From Frankiales bacterium (lineage in GTDB: Bacteria > Actinomycetota > Actinomycetes > S36-B12 > CAIYMF01), in the NCBI GenBank assembly GCA_016125335.1, contig WGLY01000011.1:1-64000 (forward strand): a stretch of 64,000 bases of DNA. Direction: 5' to 3'. This document shows positions 28,853-40,037 of this stretch, piece by piece; the first letter of the stretch is position 1, and the number at the start of each line of letters is the position of its first letter. A program made the position numbers and the translations under genes. Under the pieces are notes generated by a model, which was not told the DNA's origin, did no database searches, and saw nothing but the letters and a program-made list of their open reading frames with translations.

Positions 28853-28866
28853 CCGGCCCCGGTCAG
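28849..28866. terminator. Palindrome at convergent stop codons
   Basis: CTGACCGG-CC-CCGGTCAG is a perfect inverted repeat that contains the TGA of the FtsH-like gene and the TCA (stop on the minus strand) of the GNAT gene. It could act as a very compact bidirectional terminator. Confidence 0.4.
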
Positions 28867-29693
28867 TCGCGAGCCAGCGGGCCCGAGGACTGCCCGCGCA
28901 CGCAGGTGAAGCCGAGCGCGTCGTAGACCCGCCGGGCGGCGTCGTTCTCGGCGTACATGCCGAGCGTCACCGCCGGGCTGCCCGCCCGCAGGGCGTCGGT
29001 CGTCACGCGGCCGCAGAGGGCCCGGGCGATGCGCCGCCCGCGCCGCTGCGGATGGGTCGCGACGTCGTTGAGGTGCGCCGCGCCGGAGCGGTGCGTGGTG
29101 ACCGCCAGCAGGGCCGCGAGGCCCCCGGTGTCGGGCAGCCCGCCCTCGGGGTCCTCCACGCCGGCCCAGCGCGTCACCCGCGCGTCGCCGGGGCGCAGCG
29201 GGGCGTCGGGGGAGGCGAGGTCGAGCAGCGGGCCGAGGCGGGGGTCGTCCGGGGCGAGGTCGACCACCTCGAGGTCGTCGCCGTAGGCCGAGCGCGCCTC
29301 GTGCGGGTCGGGCTCGCGGCGGGTGAACCAGTAGTCCCACTCCCAGTGCCGCACCGGCCGCAGCGGCTCGGGCAGCAGCTCGAGGCCGCCGCGCGACACG
29401 GTGATGCCCGACACCGGGCCGAGCTCCTCGGCCACCAGCCCGGCCAGGCGGACGGCGGCCCCCACGGCCGCGGCGATGTCGGTGCGCGAGTCGGGGTCGA
29501 GGGCGAGCGCGGTGAGCCACCGGACGCCGCGGACCGGGTGCGCGGACAGCCAGGCCGCGGCCTCGCCCGGGGCGCTGACCACCCGTTCGATGGTGGCGGG
29601 GTCGACGTCGAGCACGACGAAGGGGTCGTCGTGGAGGACGTCGCGGAGCTCGGCGAGCAGCGAGCGGTGACGCTCGTCGGGGACGGCTGGCAC
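28863..29693 (-). CDS. GNAT family N-acetyltransferase
   Basis: A 276-residue protein. The C-terminal half holds a GNAT fold: the acetyl-CoA binding motif A is [17 protein letters not shown], followed by [19 protein letters not shown], the typical end of the domain. The N-terminal half (about 130 residues) has no recognised motif and contains [13 protein letters not shown]. Substrate unknown. I chose GTG 29693 ([13 protein letters not shown]); rarA is divergent and 49 bases away. Confidence 0.8.
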   Translation of the reverse strand: MPAVPDERHRSLLAELRDVLHDDPFVVLDVDPATIERVVSAPGEAAAWLSAHPVRGVRWLTALALDPDSRTDIAAAVGAAVRLAGLVAEELGPVSGITVSRGGLELLPEPLRPVRHWEWDYWFTRREPDPHEARSAYGDDLEVVDLAPDDPRLGPLLDLASPDAPLRPGDARVTRWAGVEDPEGGLPDTGGLAALLAVTTHRSGAAHLNDVATHPQRRGRRIARALCGRVTTDALRAGSPAVTLGMYAENDAARRVYDALGFTCVRGQSSGPLARD

Positions 29694-29729
29694 GGGGCAA
29701 CCCTGGCAGACGCCCCGCACGCCACCACC

Positions 29730-29735
29730 TAGGGT
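29730..29735 (+). promoter_or_regulatory. -10 hexamer (TAGGGT) for a probably leaderless rarA transcript
   Basis: TAGGGT ends 7 bases before the rarA GTG. With the usual 6-8 base distance from -10 box to start point, transcription would begin at the start codon itself, as is frequent in actinobacteria. Confidence 0.4.
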
Positions 29736-29742
29736 TACGCCG

Positions 29743-31176
29743 GTGAGCGCGAGCCTGTTCGACGAGGGGGCGGCACCGACCCGGGCCGGGGCGCCGCTCG
29801 CGGTCCGCATGCGGCCGCGCAGCCTCGACGAGCTGGTGGGCCAGGCGCACCTGCTCCGCCCCGGCAGCCCGCTGCGCCGGCTGGTGTCGGCGGCCCAGGA
29901 CGCCGGCCCGGCGCCGACGAGCGTGATCCTCTGGGGGCCCCCGGGCACGGGCAAGACCACCCTCGCCTCCCTGGTGAGCACGGCCACCGGACGCCGGTTC
30001 GTCGAGCTGTCCGCCGTGACGGCCGGGGTCAAGGACGTGCGCGAGGTCGTCGAGCGGGCCCGCGACGCCCTGGGGATGCAGGGCACCGGCACGGTGCTGT
30101 TCGTCGACGAAGTGCACCGGTTCTCCAAGACGCAGCAGGACGCTCTGCTGCCCGCCGTCGAGAACGGCTGGGTCACCCTCGTCGCGGCCACCACCGAGAA
30201 CCCGTCCTTCTCCGTGATCTCGCCGCTGCTGTCGCGCTCGATCGTGCTCACGCTCGAGCCGCTCTCGGACGACGACGTCCTCGGCCTGCTGCGCCGGGCC
30301 GTCGCCGACCCGCGCGGCCTGGCCGGCACCGTCGAGGTCTCGGCGGAGGCCGAGCAGCACCTGCTGCGCATCGCCGGCGGCGACGCCCGCCGGGCGCTCA
30401 CGTCCCTGGAGGCGGCCGCGGGTGCGGCGCTCGACGCCGGCACGCACGAGGTGGACCTCGCCGCGGTCGAGCGGGCCGTGGACCGCGCGGCGCCCCGCTA
30501 CGACCGCGACGGCGACCAGCACTACGACGTGATCAGCGCGTTCATCAAGAGCATGCGCGGCTCCGACGTCGACGCCGCCCTGCACTACCTGGCGCGCATG
30601 CTCGAGGCGGGGGAGGACCCGCGCTTCATCGCCCGCCGCCTGGTGATCCTGGCGAGCGAGGACATCGGGCTGGCCGACCCCAGCGCGCTCCAGACCGCCA
30701 CGGCCGCGGCCGCCGCGATCGCCCTCATCGGCCTGCCCGAGGGGCGGCTGGTGCTCGCCCAGGCGGTGATCGCGCTGTGCCTGGCGCCCAAGTCCAACGC
30801 CGTCACGCTGGCCATCGGCGCGGCCCAGGCCGACGTGCGGGCCGGGCTCATCGGCCCGGTGCCGCCGCACCTGCGCGACAGCCACTACGCCCGGGCCGCG
30901 GACCTCGGGCACGGCGTCGGGTACGTCTACCCGCACGACCTGCCAGGCGCGGTCGCCGCGCAGCAGTACGGCCCGGACGGTCTCGGGGACCGGCAGTACT
31001 ACCGCCCGACGCGCTACGGCGCGGAGGCCCGGTACGCCGACGTGCTCGACCGGCTGCGGGTCGCGCTCGGCCGCGCGCCCGGCCCGGCCCCGGCGGCCGC
31101 CGGGAACGTCGACCAGCCCGCGGGCCCAGCGCAGGTAGGGTCGGACTCCGGTCGAGATGCAGGAGAGGCGGGCTGA
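29743..31176 (+). CDS. rarA: Replication-associated recombination protein A (RarA/MgsA)
   Basis: A 477-residue AAA+ protein of the clamp-loader clade that acts at stalled replication forks. N-terminus SLFDEGAA ... [21 protein letters not shown] is characteristic; Walker [10 protein letters not shown], Walker B FVDEVHRF, sensor 1 AATTENPSF, sensor 2 GGDARRAL. The C-terminal tetramerisation domain is present ([25 protein letters not shown]). The start is GTG. It is followed by a DUF6167 gene after 3 bases. Confidence 0.95.
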   Translation: MSASLFDEGAAPTRAGAPLAVRMRPRSLDELVGQAHLLRPGSPLRRLVSAAQDAGPAPTSVILWGPPGTGKTTLASLVSTATGRRFVELSAVTAGVKDVREVVERARDALGMQGTGTVLFVDEVHRFSKTQQDALLPAVENGWVTLVAATTENPSFSVISPLLSRSIVLTLEPLSDDDVLGLLRRAVADPRGLAGTVEVSAEAEQHLLRIAGGDARRALTSLEAAAGAALDAGTHEVDLAAVERAVDRAAPRYDRDGDQHYDVISAFIKSMRGSDVDAALHYLARMLEAGEDPRFIARRLVILASEDIGLADPSALQTATAAAAAIALIGLPEGRLVLAQAVIALCLAPKSNAVTLAIGAAQADVRAGLIGPVPPHLRDSHYARAADLGHGVGYVYPHDLPGAVAAQQYGPDGLGDRQYYRPTRYGAEARYADVLDRLRVALGRAPGPAPAAAGNVDQPAGPAQVGSDSGRDAGEAG

Positions 31177-31179
31177 GCC

Positions 31180-31458
31180 GTGCGGCGGGTGTTCTGGGTG
31201 ACGGTCGGTGCCGTCGCGGGCTACTACGCCGCGCGCAAGGGTGCCGCCGTCGTCGAGGAGGCGCGCGAGCGCGGCGTGGTGGGCAACGTCACCCTGGCGG
31301 CGAGCACCGCCACCAAGGTCGCGACGACCGCCTCGCGCCTCACGCTGGCGGCGGGGGAGGCGCTCGGGTCCCGCACCCGGGCGCTGGCCGAGGGCCGTGA
31401 GGCTTCGGCGCCGCCCGCCCCGTCACCCGCCCCCGCACCCCGCCCCATCGAGCGCTGA
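31180..31458 (+). CDS. DUF6167 family small protein
   Basis: A 92-residue protein with an N-terminal amphipathic or membrane-associated segment (VFWVTVGAVAGYYAARKGAAVVEEARERG) and a Pro/Ala-rich end. Small proteins of this kind sit between rarA and alaS in many actinobacteria. No function is known. The GTG start is 3 bases after rarA, and alaS begins 13 bases after its stop, so the three are one operon. Confidence 0.75.
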   Translation: MRRVFWVTVGAVAGYYAARKGAAVVEEARERGVVGNVTLAASTATKVATTASRLTLAAGEALGSRTRALAEGREASAPPAPSPAPAPRPIER

Positions 31459-31471
31459 GAGGTCCGACCCG

Positions 31472-34140
<2,669 letters not shown>

Positions 34141-34144
<4 letters not shown>

Positions 34145-34668
34145 CCTCGCCCACATCCGGCGCCTTCCGGCGCGGAGTGCGGATCGGCGTCGACGTCGGG
34201 TCCGTCCGAGTCGGCGTGGCCCGCACCGACCCCGACGGCGTCCTCGCCGTGCCCGTGGCCACCCTCGCGCGCCCGCGCGCGGCCGCCGCGCCGCGCACGG
34301 ACCTGGAGGGCCTGGTGGCGCTCGTGGCCGAGCTCGAGCCCCTCGAGGTGGTCGTGGGCCTGCCCGTGGCCCTCGACGGCACGGAGGGGCCGGCGGCCGT
34401 CGCGGTCCGGGCCTACGCCGCCGACCTCGCAGCGGCGCTGCGCGGCGCCGGGAACCCCGTGGGCGTCCGGCTCGTCGACGAGCGGATGACGACCGCCGCC
34501 GCCACCCGCGGGCTGCGCGCCGCCGGGCGGGACGCCCGCAGCGGCCGCGACGTCGTGGACCAGGCGGCGGCTGTCATCATCGTGCAGGACGCGCTCGACG
34601 CCGAGCGGTCCACCGGGCGGCCTCCGGGCGAGCTGCTGTCCGACGACCCAGGGAGGATCCGGCCATGA
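34141..34668 (+). CDS. ruvX: Putative pre-16S rRNA nuclease / Holliday junction resolvase RuvX (YqgF)
   Basis: A 175-residue RNase H-fold nuclease. Motifs: GVDVGSVRVGVA (first catalytic Asp), VVVGLPVALDG, LVDERMTTAAA (Glu) and DVVDQAAAVIIVQDAL (last Asp). The family is now mainly linked to 16S rRNA 5'-end maturation. It overlaps alaS and mltG by 4 bases each; alaS-ruvX-mltG-aroE is a conserved order. Confidence 0.92.
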
Positions 34669-35753
34669 GCCAGCTCGGCCTCGGCATGGTGCACGACGAC
34701 CCCGGCACCGGGCGCCGCCGGCGCACCGGCCGCGGCGCCGGCGCGGTGCTGGTGGCGCTGCTGGCGCTCGTCGTCGTCGCCGCCGCGGTCGCTCTCGCCC
34801 TGCGCTCGGCGTCCGGCGGCTCCGTGGACGACTACACCGGCGACGGCACCGGCACGGTGTCCGTCGTCGTGGCCAAGGGCGACACCGTGCGGCAGATCGG
34901 GCGCACCCTCGCCGCGGCGGGCGTCGTCGCCACCGAGCAGGCGTTCGTGGACGCGGCCGCCAACGACCCGCGGTCGCAGAGCATCGTGCCGGGCACCTAC
35001 CAGATGCGCTCGCAGATGAGCGGCGCCGCCGCGGTCGCCCTGATGCTCGACCCGGCCTCCCGCCAGGTGGTGAAGATCGCCGTCCCTGAGGGCTGGCGCG
35101 TCGACCGCATCGTCGCGCAGGTGGTGCAGACCACCGGGCTGTCCGTCGACGAGGTCAAGGGCGCTCTGTCGCGGGCCGGCACGCTCGGGCTGCCTGCCTA
35201 CGCGGAGGGCGACCCGGAGGGCTTCCTGTTCCCGGCCACCTACGAGTTCCAGCCGGGGGTCGGCGCCGACGAGGTGGTCACGGCGATGCTCCAGCGCTTC
35301 GACCAGGCCGCCCAGCAGGCAGGGCTCGAGGCCGGGGCGCGGCGGCTCGGGCTCACCCCGCTCCAGGTGGTGACCGTCGCGAGCATCCTCCAGATCGAGG
35401 GCGACACCAGCGACTACCCCAAGGTCGCCCGGGTCATCTACAACCGGCTCGCCCAGGGGATGCCCCTGCAGATGGACTCCACGGTCAACTACGCGCTGGG
35501 CACCAACAACCTCAAGCTGAGCGCCAGCGACCTGAAGACCGACTCGCCCTACAACACCTACCTCAACACCGGGCTGCCGCCGGGCCCGATCAGCGCGCCC
35601 GGCGACGACGCCCTCCACGCCGCGCTGCACCCGGCCAAGGGCAGCTGGCTGTACTTCGTGGCCACGGACCCGGCCAACCACGTGACGGAGTTCGCCACCA
35701 CCTACGACCAGTTCCTCGCGCTGAAGCGCAAGTACCAGGCGAATGCCGGCTGA
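34665..35753 (+). CDS. mltG: Endolytic murein transglycosylase MltG
   Basis: A 362-residue membrane-anchored glycan-strand cleaving enzyme. It has a cytoplasmic lead of about 20 residues, one membrane helix (about 25-47), a LysM-like first subdomain (VAKGDTVRQIGRTLAAAGVV) and the YceG catalytic domain. The catalytic Glu appears to be E245 in ASILQIEGDTSDYPKVA, aligned with the usual ASIVEKET, followed by VIYNRL and LQMDSTVNYAL. The end shows YFVATDPANHVTEFATTYDQ. aroE begins 11 bases inside its 3' end. Confidence 0.93.
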   Translation: MSQLGLGMVHDDPGTGRRRRTGRGAGAVLVALLALVVVAAAVALALRSASGGSVDDYTGDGTGTVSVVVAKGDTVRQIGRTLAAAGVVATEQAFVDAAANDPRSQSIVPGTYQMRSQMSGAAAVALMLDPASRQVVKIAVPEGWRVDRIVAQVVQTTGLSVDEVKGALSRAGTLGLPAYAEGDPEGFLFPATYEFQPGVGADEVVTAMLQRFDQAAQQAGLEAGARRLGLTPLQVVTVASILQIEGDTSDYPKVARVIYNRLAQGMPLQMDSTVNYALGTNNLKLSASDLKTDSPYNTYLNTGLPPGPISAPGDDALHAALHPAKGSWLYFVATDPANHVTEFATTYDQFLALKRKYQANAG

Positions 35754-36567
35754 GCCGGCCCGTCGCCGTGCGGCGGTGCTCGGGCACCCGATCGCGCACT
35801 CGCTGTCGCCGGTGCTGCACCTCGCCGCCTACGGCGAGCTGGGCCTGGACTGGACCTACGAGCGGGTCGACGTCACCGAGGAGGCCCTGCCGGCGTTCGT
35901 GGCCGGGCTCGGCCCGGAGTGGGCCGGCCTGTCGCTGACCATGCCGCTCAAGCACGCCGTGCTGCCCCTGCTCGACTCCTACGACGACGTCGTGGCGGCC
36001 ACGGGCGCGGCCAACACCGTGCTGCTGGGCGAGGGCGGGAGGCGGGGCGCCAACACCGACGTGGAGGGCGTCGTCGCGGTGCTCGACGAGCTGGCGGCCG
36101 GCCGGGGTGACGCGGTGGTGCTCGGGGGCGGGGCCACGGCGCGCTCGACGGTGGCCGCGCTGGCCCGCCGCGGCACCGCGCGGGTGACGGCGTACGCCCG
36201 CCGGCCCGGCGCGGCCGACGACCTGCGGGCCACCGCCGAGGCGGTCGGGGTCGCGCTGGAGGTCCGCCCCTGGGATCAGGCCGGATCCGGCCTGAACGCC
36301 GGCGTCGTGGTGAGCACCGTGCCCCGCGGCGTCGCCGACGCGCTCTCCGGCGCCGTGCCGGCGCGCGCGGGCACGCTGCTCGACGTCGTGTACGACCCGT
36401 GGCCCACCCCGCTGGCCGGGGCGTGGGCGGCGGCGGGCGGCGCCGTCGGGTCGGGCCTGGACCTGCTGCTGCACCAGGCGGTCGCCCAGGTGCGGCTCAT
36501 GACCGGGCGCACGCCCACCGTGGCGGTCCTGCGCGCGGCGCTCGAGGCGGCCGCGGCCGCCCGCTGA
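35743..36567 (+). CDS. aroE: Shikimate dehydrogenase
   Basis: A 274-residue NADP-dependent enzyme that reduces 3-dehydroshikimate. Substrate side: GHPIAHSLSPVLH and the catalytic Lys in TMPLKHAV, plus Asp in GANTDVEG. Cofactor side: LGGGATARSTVAALA and the NADP-preferring YARRP stretch. It is the first aro gene of the window; the remaining aro genes (aroC-K-B-Q) resume at 55218, after the pilus locus. Confidence 0.93.
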   Translation: MPAEPARRRAAVLGHPIAHSLSPVLHLAAYGELGLDWTYERVDVTEEALPAFVAGLGPEWAGLSLTMPLKHAVLPLLDSYDDVVAATGAANTVLLGEGGRRGANTDVEGVVAVLDELAAGRGDAVVLGGGATARSTVAALARRGTARVTAYARRPGAADDLRATAEAVGVALEVRPWDQAGSGLNAGVVVSTVPRGVADALSGAVPARAGTLLDVVYDPWPTPLAGAWAAAGGAVGSGLDLLLHQAVAQVRLMTGRTPTVAVLRAALEAAAAAR

Positions 36568-36629
36568 CCCTCGCGCGGACCGCCGACGGCGCGTCGCGTC
36601 CCGCCCATCGGACGGCTCGGCGGCCCGCC

Positions 36630-36657
36630 TCAAGCCCGCCTCCCGGAGGGCCGATGG
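36630..36657 (+). promoter_or_regulatory. Sigma-28-like promoter of the roadblock/GTPase operon
   Basis: TCAA (36630..36633) then 16 bases then GCCGATGG (36650..36657), 53 bases before the roadblock ATG. The same element precedes seven pilus transcription units in this window. It is similar to FliA/WhiG promoters (TAAA-N15-GCCGATAA and the actinobacterial variant beginning CTCA). Confidence 0.6.
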
Positions 36658-36710
36658 GACACCGTGGCGTTCGTTCCTGTCGCCACGTCCGCGACGCGTC
36701 GAGGTGCTCC

Positions 36711-37553
36711 ATGTCCGATCCTGTGTCCGGCCGCGCCGCTCGGCTCGACCGCGCCCTGCGCGACCTGCTCAGCCAGGCACCCGAGCTCGAAGCCGCGGCG
36801 GTGGTCTCCTTCGACGGCCTGGCGATGGCGTCCGCGCTGCCGCCGGGCATGGACGAGGACCGGGTCGCGGCCATGAGCGCGGCGCTGCTCTCGCTGGGCG
36901 AGAAGGCGGCGCAGGGCCTGGGCCGGGGCGACCTGTCGCAGGTCTACGTCGAGGGGGAGACCGGCACGGTGTTCCTGGTCTCCTGCGACGAGGAGGCCGT
37001 GCTCGTGGCGGTGGCCGCCGCCGGCGCCAAGGCCGGCCTCATGCTCTTCGAGGTGCGCCACGCCGCCGCCGCCATCGCCGACGTGCTGCGCACGGAGTCG
37101 GTCCCGGTGCCCGCGACGGTGGACGAGGCGGCCCTGGCCGAGGCGGAGGCGGCGTACGCCGCGCACAAGGCGGCGCAGGCGGCCCAGGCCGCCGCTGCGG
37201 CCGAGCTCGAGGTGCCGGCCGAGGCCGACGAGCCCGCCGAGCAGCCGCTGCTGACCTCGGCCGAGGCGGCGGCAGCCGAGGCGCTGCCCCCGGCGCCGGC
37301 CGTCGCCGTGGAGCCGGAGCAGCCCGCCGAGGCCGCACCCGCCGCCCCGGTCCCGCCCGTGCTGCTGCCCGCGGACTCCCCGACGTCCCTCGCGCGCGGC
37401 ACCGGCACCTTCTTCCCCGAGGCCGGCGCAGACGGCCCGGACTCCGGCGCGCCGATGGTGCCCGACACCGTGCCCGACGACCTGGCCGACCCGGCGCCGA
37501 GCCTCTCGCTCGCGCCGTGGGAGGCCCCGCCGTCCGACCGCAGCTGGTCCTGA
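36711..37553 (+). CDS. Roadblock/LC7 domain protein (MglB/CvnB-like)
   Basis: A 280-residue protein. Residues 1-125 form a roadblock domain: LDRALRDLLSQAPELEAAAVVSFDGLAMAS, a central helix (MSAALLSLGEKAAQGLG) and strands QVYVEGETGTVFLV and AVLVAVAAAGAKAGLML. Roadblock proteins of this type (MglB, CvnB) act as partners or GTPase-activating proteins for small Ras-like GTPases. The rest is a long Ala/Pro/Glu-rich tail that is probably disordered. A GTPase gene lies two genes downstream. The preceding 143-base gap carries the shared pilus promoter motif. Confidence 0.88.
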   Translation: MSDPVSGRAARLDRALRDLLSQAPELEAAAVVSFDGLAMASALPPGMDEDRVAAMSAALLSLGEKAAQGLGRGDLSQVYVEGETGTVFLVSCDEEAVLVAVAAAGAKAGLMLFEVRHAAAAIADVLRTESVPVPATVDEAALAEAEAAYAAHKAAQAAQAAAAAELEVPAEADEPAEQPLLTSAEAAAAEALPPAPAVAVEPEQPAEAAPAAPVPPVLLPADSPTSLARGTGTFFPEAGADGPDSGAPMVPDTVPDDLADPAPSLSLAPWEAPPSDRSWS

Positions 37554-37617
37554 CCGGCCCGCCCGACCCCGACCGAGCACGAACCCGAGCACCTGACCGC
37601 GAGAGGAGGCCCGCCCC

Positions 37618-38865
37618 GTGAACCTCGAGGGTTCGCTGGACGCCTTCGGGCTGCCCGACGTGTTCGCGCTGCTGGCCTCCACCGGCAAGTCCGGCGGCCT
37701 GCTGCTGCGCGCCACCGGGGCGTCGCCGCAGGTCGAAGGCGTGGTCTGGTTCCGCGAGGGGCGTGTCTCCGGAGCCAGCTCGGACCGTTCGCGGGCCTCC
37801 CTCGTGCGCCGCGTGGTGGGCTCCGGCGCCGTCGACGACGCCGCCCTGCGCCAGGCCGTGGCCCGGGCCGCCGGTGGCGGCATCGGCGTCGCGCGGGCGC
37901 TGCTCGAGGCCGGGGCGGTCGAGCCGGAGCTGCTGCGGCAGGCGGCCACCGACCAGACCGTGGACGCCGTCTTCGACCTCCTGCGCTGGCCCGCGGGGGA
38001 GTTCGGGTTCGACCAGGCCGCCGTGGACGTCGACGACGTCGGCGTGAGCCTCGACCACGCCCGGGTGCTGGCCGAGGCCCAGGCCCGGTCGGAGGCCTGG
38101 GCCCAGCTCGAGGCGCTGGTGCCCAGCCGCGACAGCGTGCTGGCCGTGCCCGTGGTGCTCCACCACGACCCCGAGGTCTCCCGCGACGAGTGGGCGCTGC
38201 TCGCGCTGGTGGACGGCCGTCGCCGGGTGCGCGACCTGGTCGAGCTGACCGGCGCCGGCCAGTTCGCGGTCACCACCACGCTCGCCCACCTGGTGCAGCG
38301 CGGCCTGCTGCACGTGCGCGACGCCTCGACCCCCGACCACGTGGGGGTCGTCGAGCGCCGCCTCGCGCTGCTCGCCCCGGTCGAGGGCGGCGAGGTCGGC
38401 GCGCACGCGCCCGCCCAGGCCGAGCCGGTCGTGCCGGCGCTGCCGGATCGCGAGCACCCCGTGCCTGCGCCCGCGGCGGCGACGCTGCCGCCCGGACCCG
38501 GCGCCCAGGGGATCACCGCCGCCGCGGCGCTGGCCGCCGCGCGGGCGGCCCAGGGCGTCTCCGCACCGGCCGGCGCGGGTGCGCTCGCGCGGCCCGCCGC
38601 CCGGCGCGAGGTCGTGCCGCCGCGGCCCGAGCCGTTCCTGCCGGGCCGCCGCCCGGAGCACCCGGAGCCCGGGGAACCGGGTCACGCAGCCCGTGCGGCC
38701 ACCGGCACGGGCGGGGCCGTGTCCGGCACCGCCGTGGAGGGGGCCACGGCCCGGGCGCTGAGCGAGCCGGTGGCCGAGGCGGTCCCGGAGGGTGTCATCG
38801 AGCGCGATCCCGGCGTCAACCGCAGTCTGTTGTTGCGCCTGATCGCCGGGGTCCGGGGGTTGTGA
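37618..38865 (+). CDS. DUF4388 domain protein
   Basis: A 415-residue protein. It begins with a DUF4388 (PATAN-like) domain: LEGSLDAFGLPDVFALLASTGKSGGLLL and a VVWFREGRVSGAS strand pair. A second helical part has a winged-helix look (LVDGRRRVRDLVELTGAGQFAVTTTLAHLVQRGLL). The C-terminal third is Pro/Ala-rich and ends in a basic segment LLLRLIAGVRGL. DUF4388 proteins occur next to small GTPases, roadblock proteins and pili in Thermus, Myxococcus and others. The GTG start follows GAGAGGAGG. Likely an adaptor between GTPase and pilus machine (inference). Confidence 0.8.
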   Translation: MNLEGSLDAFGLPDVFALLASTGKSGGLLLRATGASPQVEGVVWFREGRVSGASSDRSRASLVRRVVGSGAVDDAALRQAVARAAGGGIGVARALLEAGAVEPELLRQAATDQTVDAVFDLLRWPAGEFGFDQAAVDVDDVGVSLDHARVLAEAQARSEAWAQLEALVPSRDSVLAVPVVLHHDPEVSRDEWALLALVDGRRRVRDLVELTGAGQFAVTTTLAHLVQRGLLHVRDASTPDHVGVVERRLALLAPVEGGEVGAHAPAQAEPVVPALPDREHPVPAPAAATLPPGPGAQGITAAAALAAARAAQGVSAPAGAGALARPAARREVVPPRPEPFLPGRRPEHPEPGEPGHAARAATGTGGAVSGTAVEGATARALSEPVAEAVPEGVIERDPGVNRSLLLRLIAGVRGL

Positions 38866-38867
38866 CC

Positions 38868-39443
38868 ATGGCCGCACGCAAGTCCCGGCGTCAGGGCGGC
38901 CAGGCCGTCAAGATCGTCGTCACCGGCCCCTTCGCGGCCGGCAAGACGACGCTCATCCGGACGATCTCGGAGATCACCGTGCTCTCGACGGAGCGCGGCA
39001 TCACCGACGAGACGCGCAGCCGCAAGGCCGAGACCACGGTCGCGATGGACTTCGGCCGCATCACGATCGACCGCGACCTCGTGCTCTACCTGTTCGGCAC
39101 GCCCGGCCAGGAGCGGTTCGACTTCATGTGGGAGATCCTCGGCGAGGGGATGCTCGGCTACGTCCTGCTCCTCGACGCCGACCGCCCGGAGACCCACCCC
39201 GAGGCGCTGACGATCCTCGAGGCGTTCCGGCGCATGGCCCGGGTGCCGTTCGTGGTCGCGCTCAACCGCGCCGACGGGCTCGACACGAGGACGGAGAACG
39301 AGCTGCGCGACGCGCTGCTGCTCGACGACGCCGTGCCGGTCGTCCCCTGCGACGCCACCGACAAGGAGTCGGTCAAGACCGTGCTGCTGGCGCTGCTCTA
39401 CTCGGTCCTCGACGAGATCGAGCAGACCGCGGCGCACGCGTAG
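38868..39443 (+). CDS. Small Ras-like GTPase (MglA/CvnD-like)
   Basis: A 191-residue GTPase. G1 is GPFAAGKTT, a switch I threonine pair is in KAETTVAMDFG, G3 is YLFGTPGQERF (Gly replaces the usual first Asp, typical of the CvnD group), and G4 is NRAD. These features match actinobacterial conservon GTPases and, more distantly, MglA, which sets cell polarity and pilus activity in Myxococcus. The ATG at 38868 is 2 bases past the DUF4388 stop; a GTG at 38862 is an alternative. Together with the roadblock protein it forms a plausible GTPase-regulator pair. Confidence 0.88.
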   Translation: MAARKSRRQGGQAVKIVVTGPFAAGKTTLIRTISEITVLSTERGITDETRSRKAETTVAMDFGRITIDRDLVLYLFGTPGQERFDFMWEILGEGMLGYVLLLDADRPETHPEALTILEAFRRMARVPFVVALNRADGLDTRTENELRDALLLDDAVPVVPCDATDKESVKTVLLALLYSVLDEIEQTAAHA

Positions 39444-39449
39444 GCCGCC

Positions 39450-39887
39450 ATGTGGAGGCGACTGCGCGCCTGGCTCGGCCGCTCCGGACGAGGCGCCCCG
39501 AGCAGCGGCGGCCGCCATGCCCGCACCGACGCGCTCCCCGGCCCGCGCCCGGACGGGGTCGAGACGCCCGCGCGGCTCGCGGCATCGGACGCCGCACCCC
39601 CGGCCGCAGCGGTCCCGGCCGCCGCGCCCCCGCCGCCGCAGCGTCCCGTGCCGCCCGAACCGTCGCTCCAGCCGTCCGTGGCCGAGGTCGTGGCGGTGGC
39701 CACCACCGGCGCGGACTCGCCGACGCCGGGGGAGCGGGTCCCGCCAGGAACCCCGCCCGCACCGGCCGGCGCCGGGGTGCGGCTCGGGTTCGCCGACGGG
39801 GCGCACGTGGAGCTCGCTCCCGACGACCCGCGGCTGGCGGGGTTCCGCGCCGCGGCGCAGGCGCTGCTGGACGGCCGCGGCCCCTGA
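39450..39887 (+). CDS. Pro/Ala-rich protein of unknown function
   Basis: A 145-residue protein with a basic N-terminus (MWRRLRAWLGRSGRG), a central region rich in Pro and Ala, and a short C-terminal segment that looks folded ([32 protein letters not shown]). No family is recognised. Its start is 6 bases after the GTPase stop, so it is the last gene of the roadblock-DUF4388-GTPase operon. Codon usage has the same high G/C third position as the neighbours, which supports a real gene. Confidence 0.65.
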   Translation: MWRRLRAWLGRSGRGAPSSGGRHARTDALPGPRPDGVETPARLAASDAAPPAAAVPAAAPPPPQRPVPPEPSLQPSVAEVVAVATTGADSPTPGERVPPGTPPAPAGAGVRLGFADGAHVELAPDDPRLAGFRAAAQALLDGRGP

Positions 39888-39943
39888 GGCCCGGTGGGGT
39901 CCCCGGCCGGCTGAGCCGGCGCGCCGGGAGGCCGCGACCCGGC

Positions 39944-39971
39944 TTCAGCCGGGCTCGCAGTGTGCCGAATG
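39944..39971 (+). promoter_or_regulatory. Sigma-28-like promoter of pilB
   Basis: TTCA (39944..39947), 16 bases, GCCGAATG (39964..39971), 66 bases before the pilB GTG. The TTCA lies in the loop of a 6-bp stem (CCCGGC-TTCA-GCCGGG), which together with GCCGGC-TGA-GCCGGC just upstream may end the GTPase operon. Confidence 0.5.
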
Positions 39972-40037
39972 GGTGAGGGTGAGGTCGCGCCTGCGCGCCC
40001 TCGTGACGGTCGACGTGACGGACCCGAGAGGACGATC

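Noticed and set aside
36711-39443. Complete Streptomyces-type conservon (cvnABCD)
   Set aside because: No histidine-kinase-like CvnA and no DUF742 CvnC are present; only roadblock and GTPase match.
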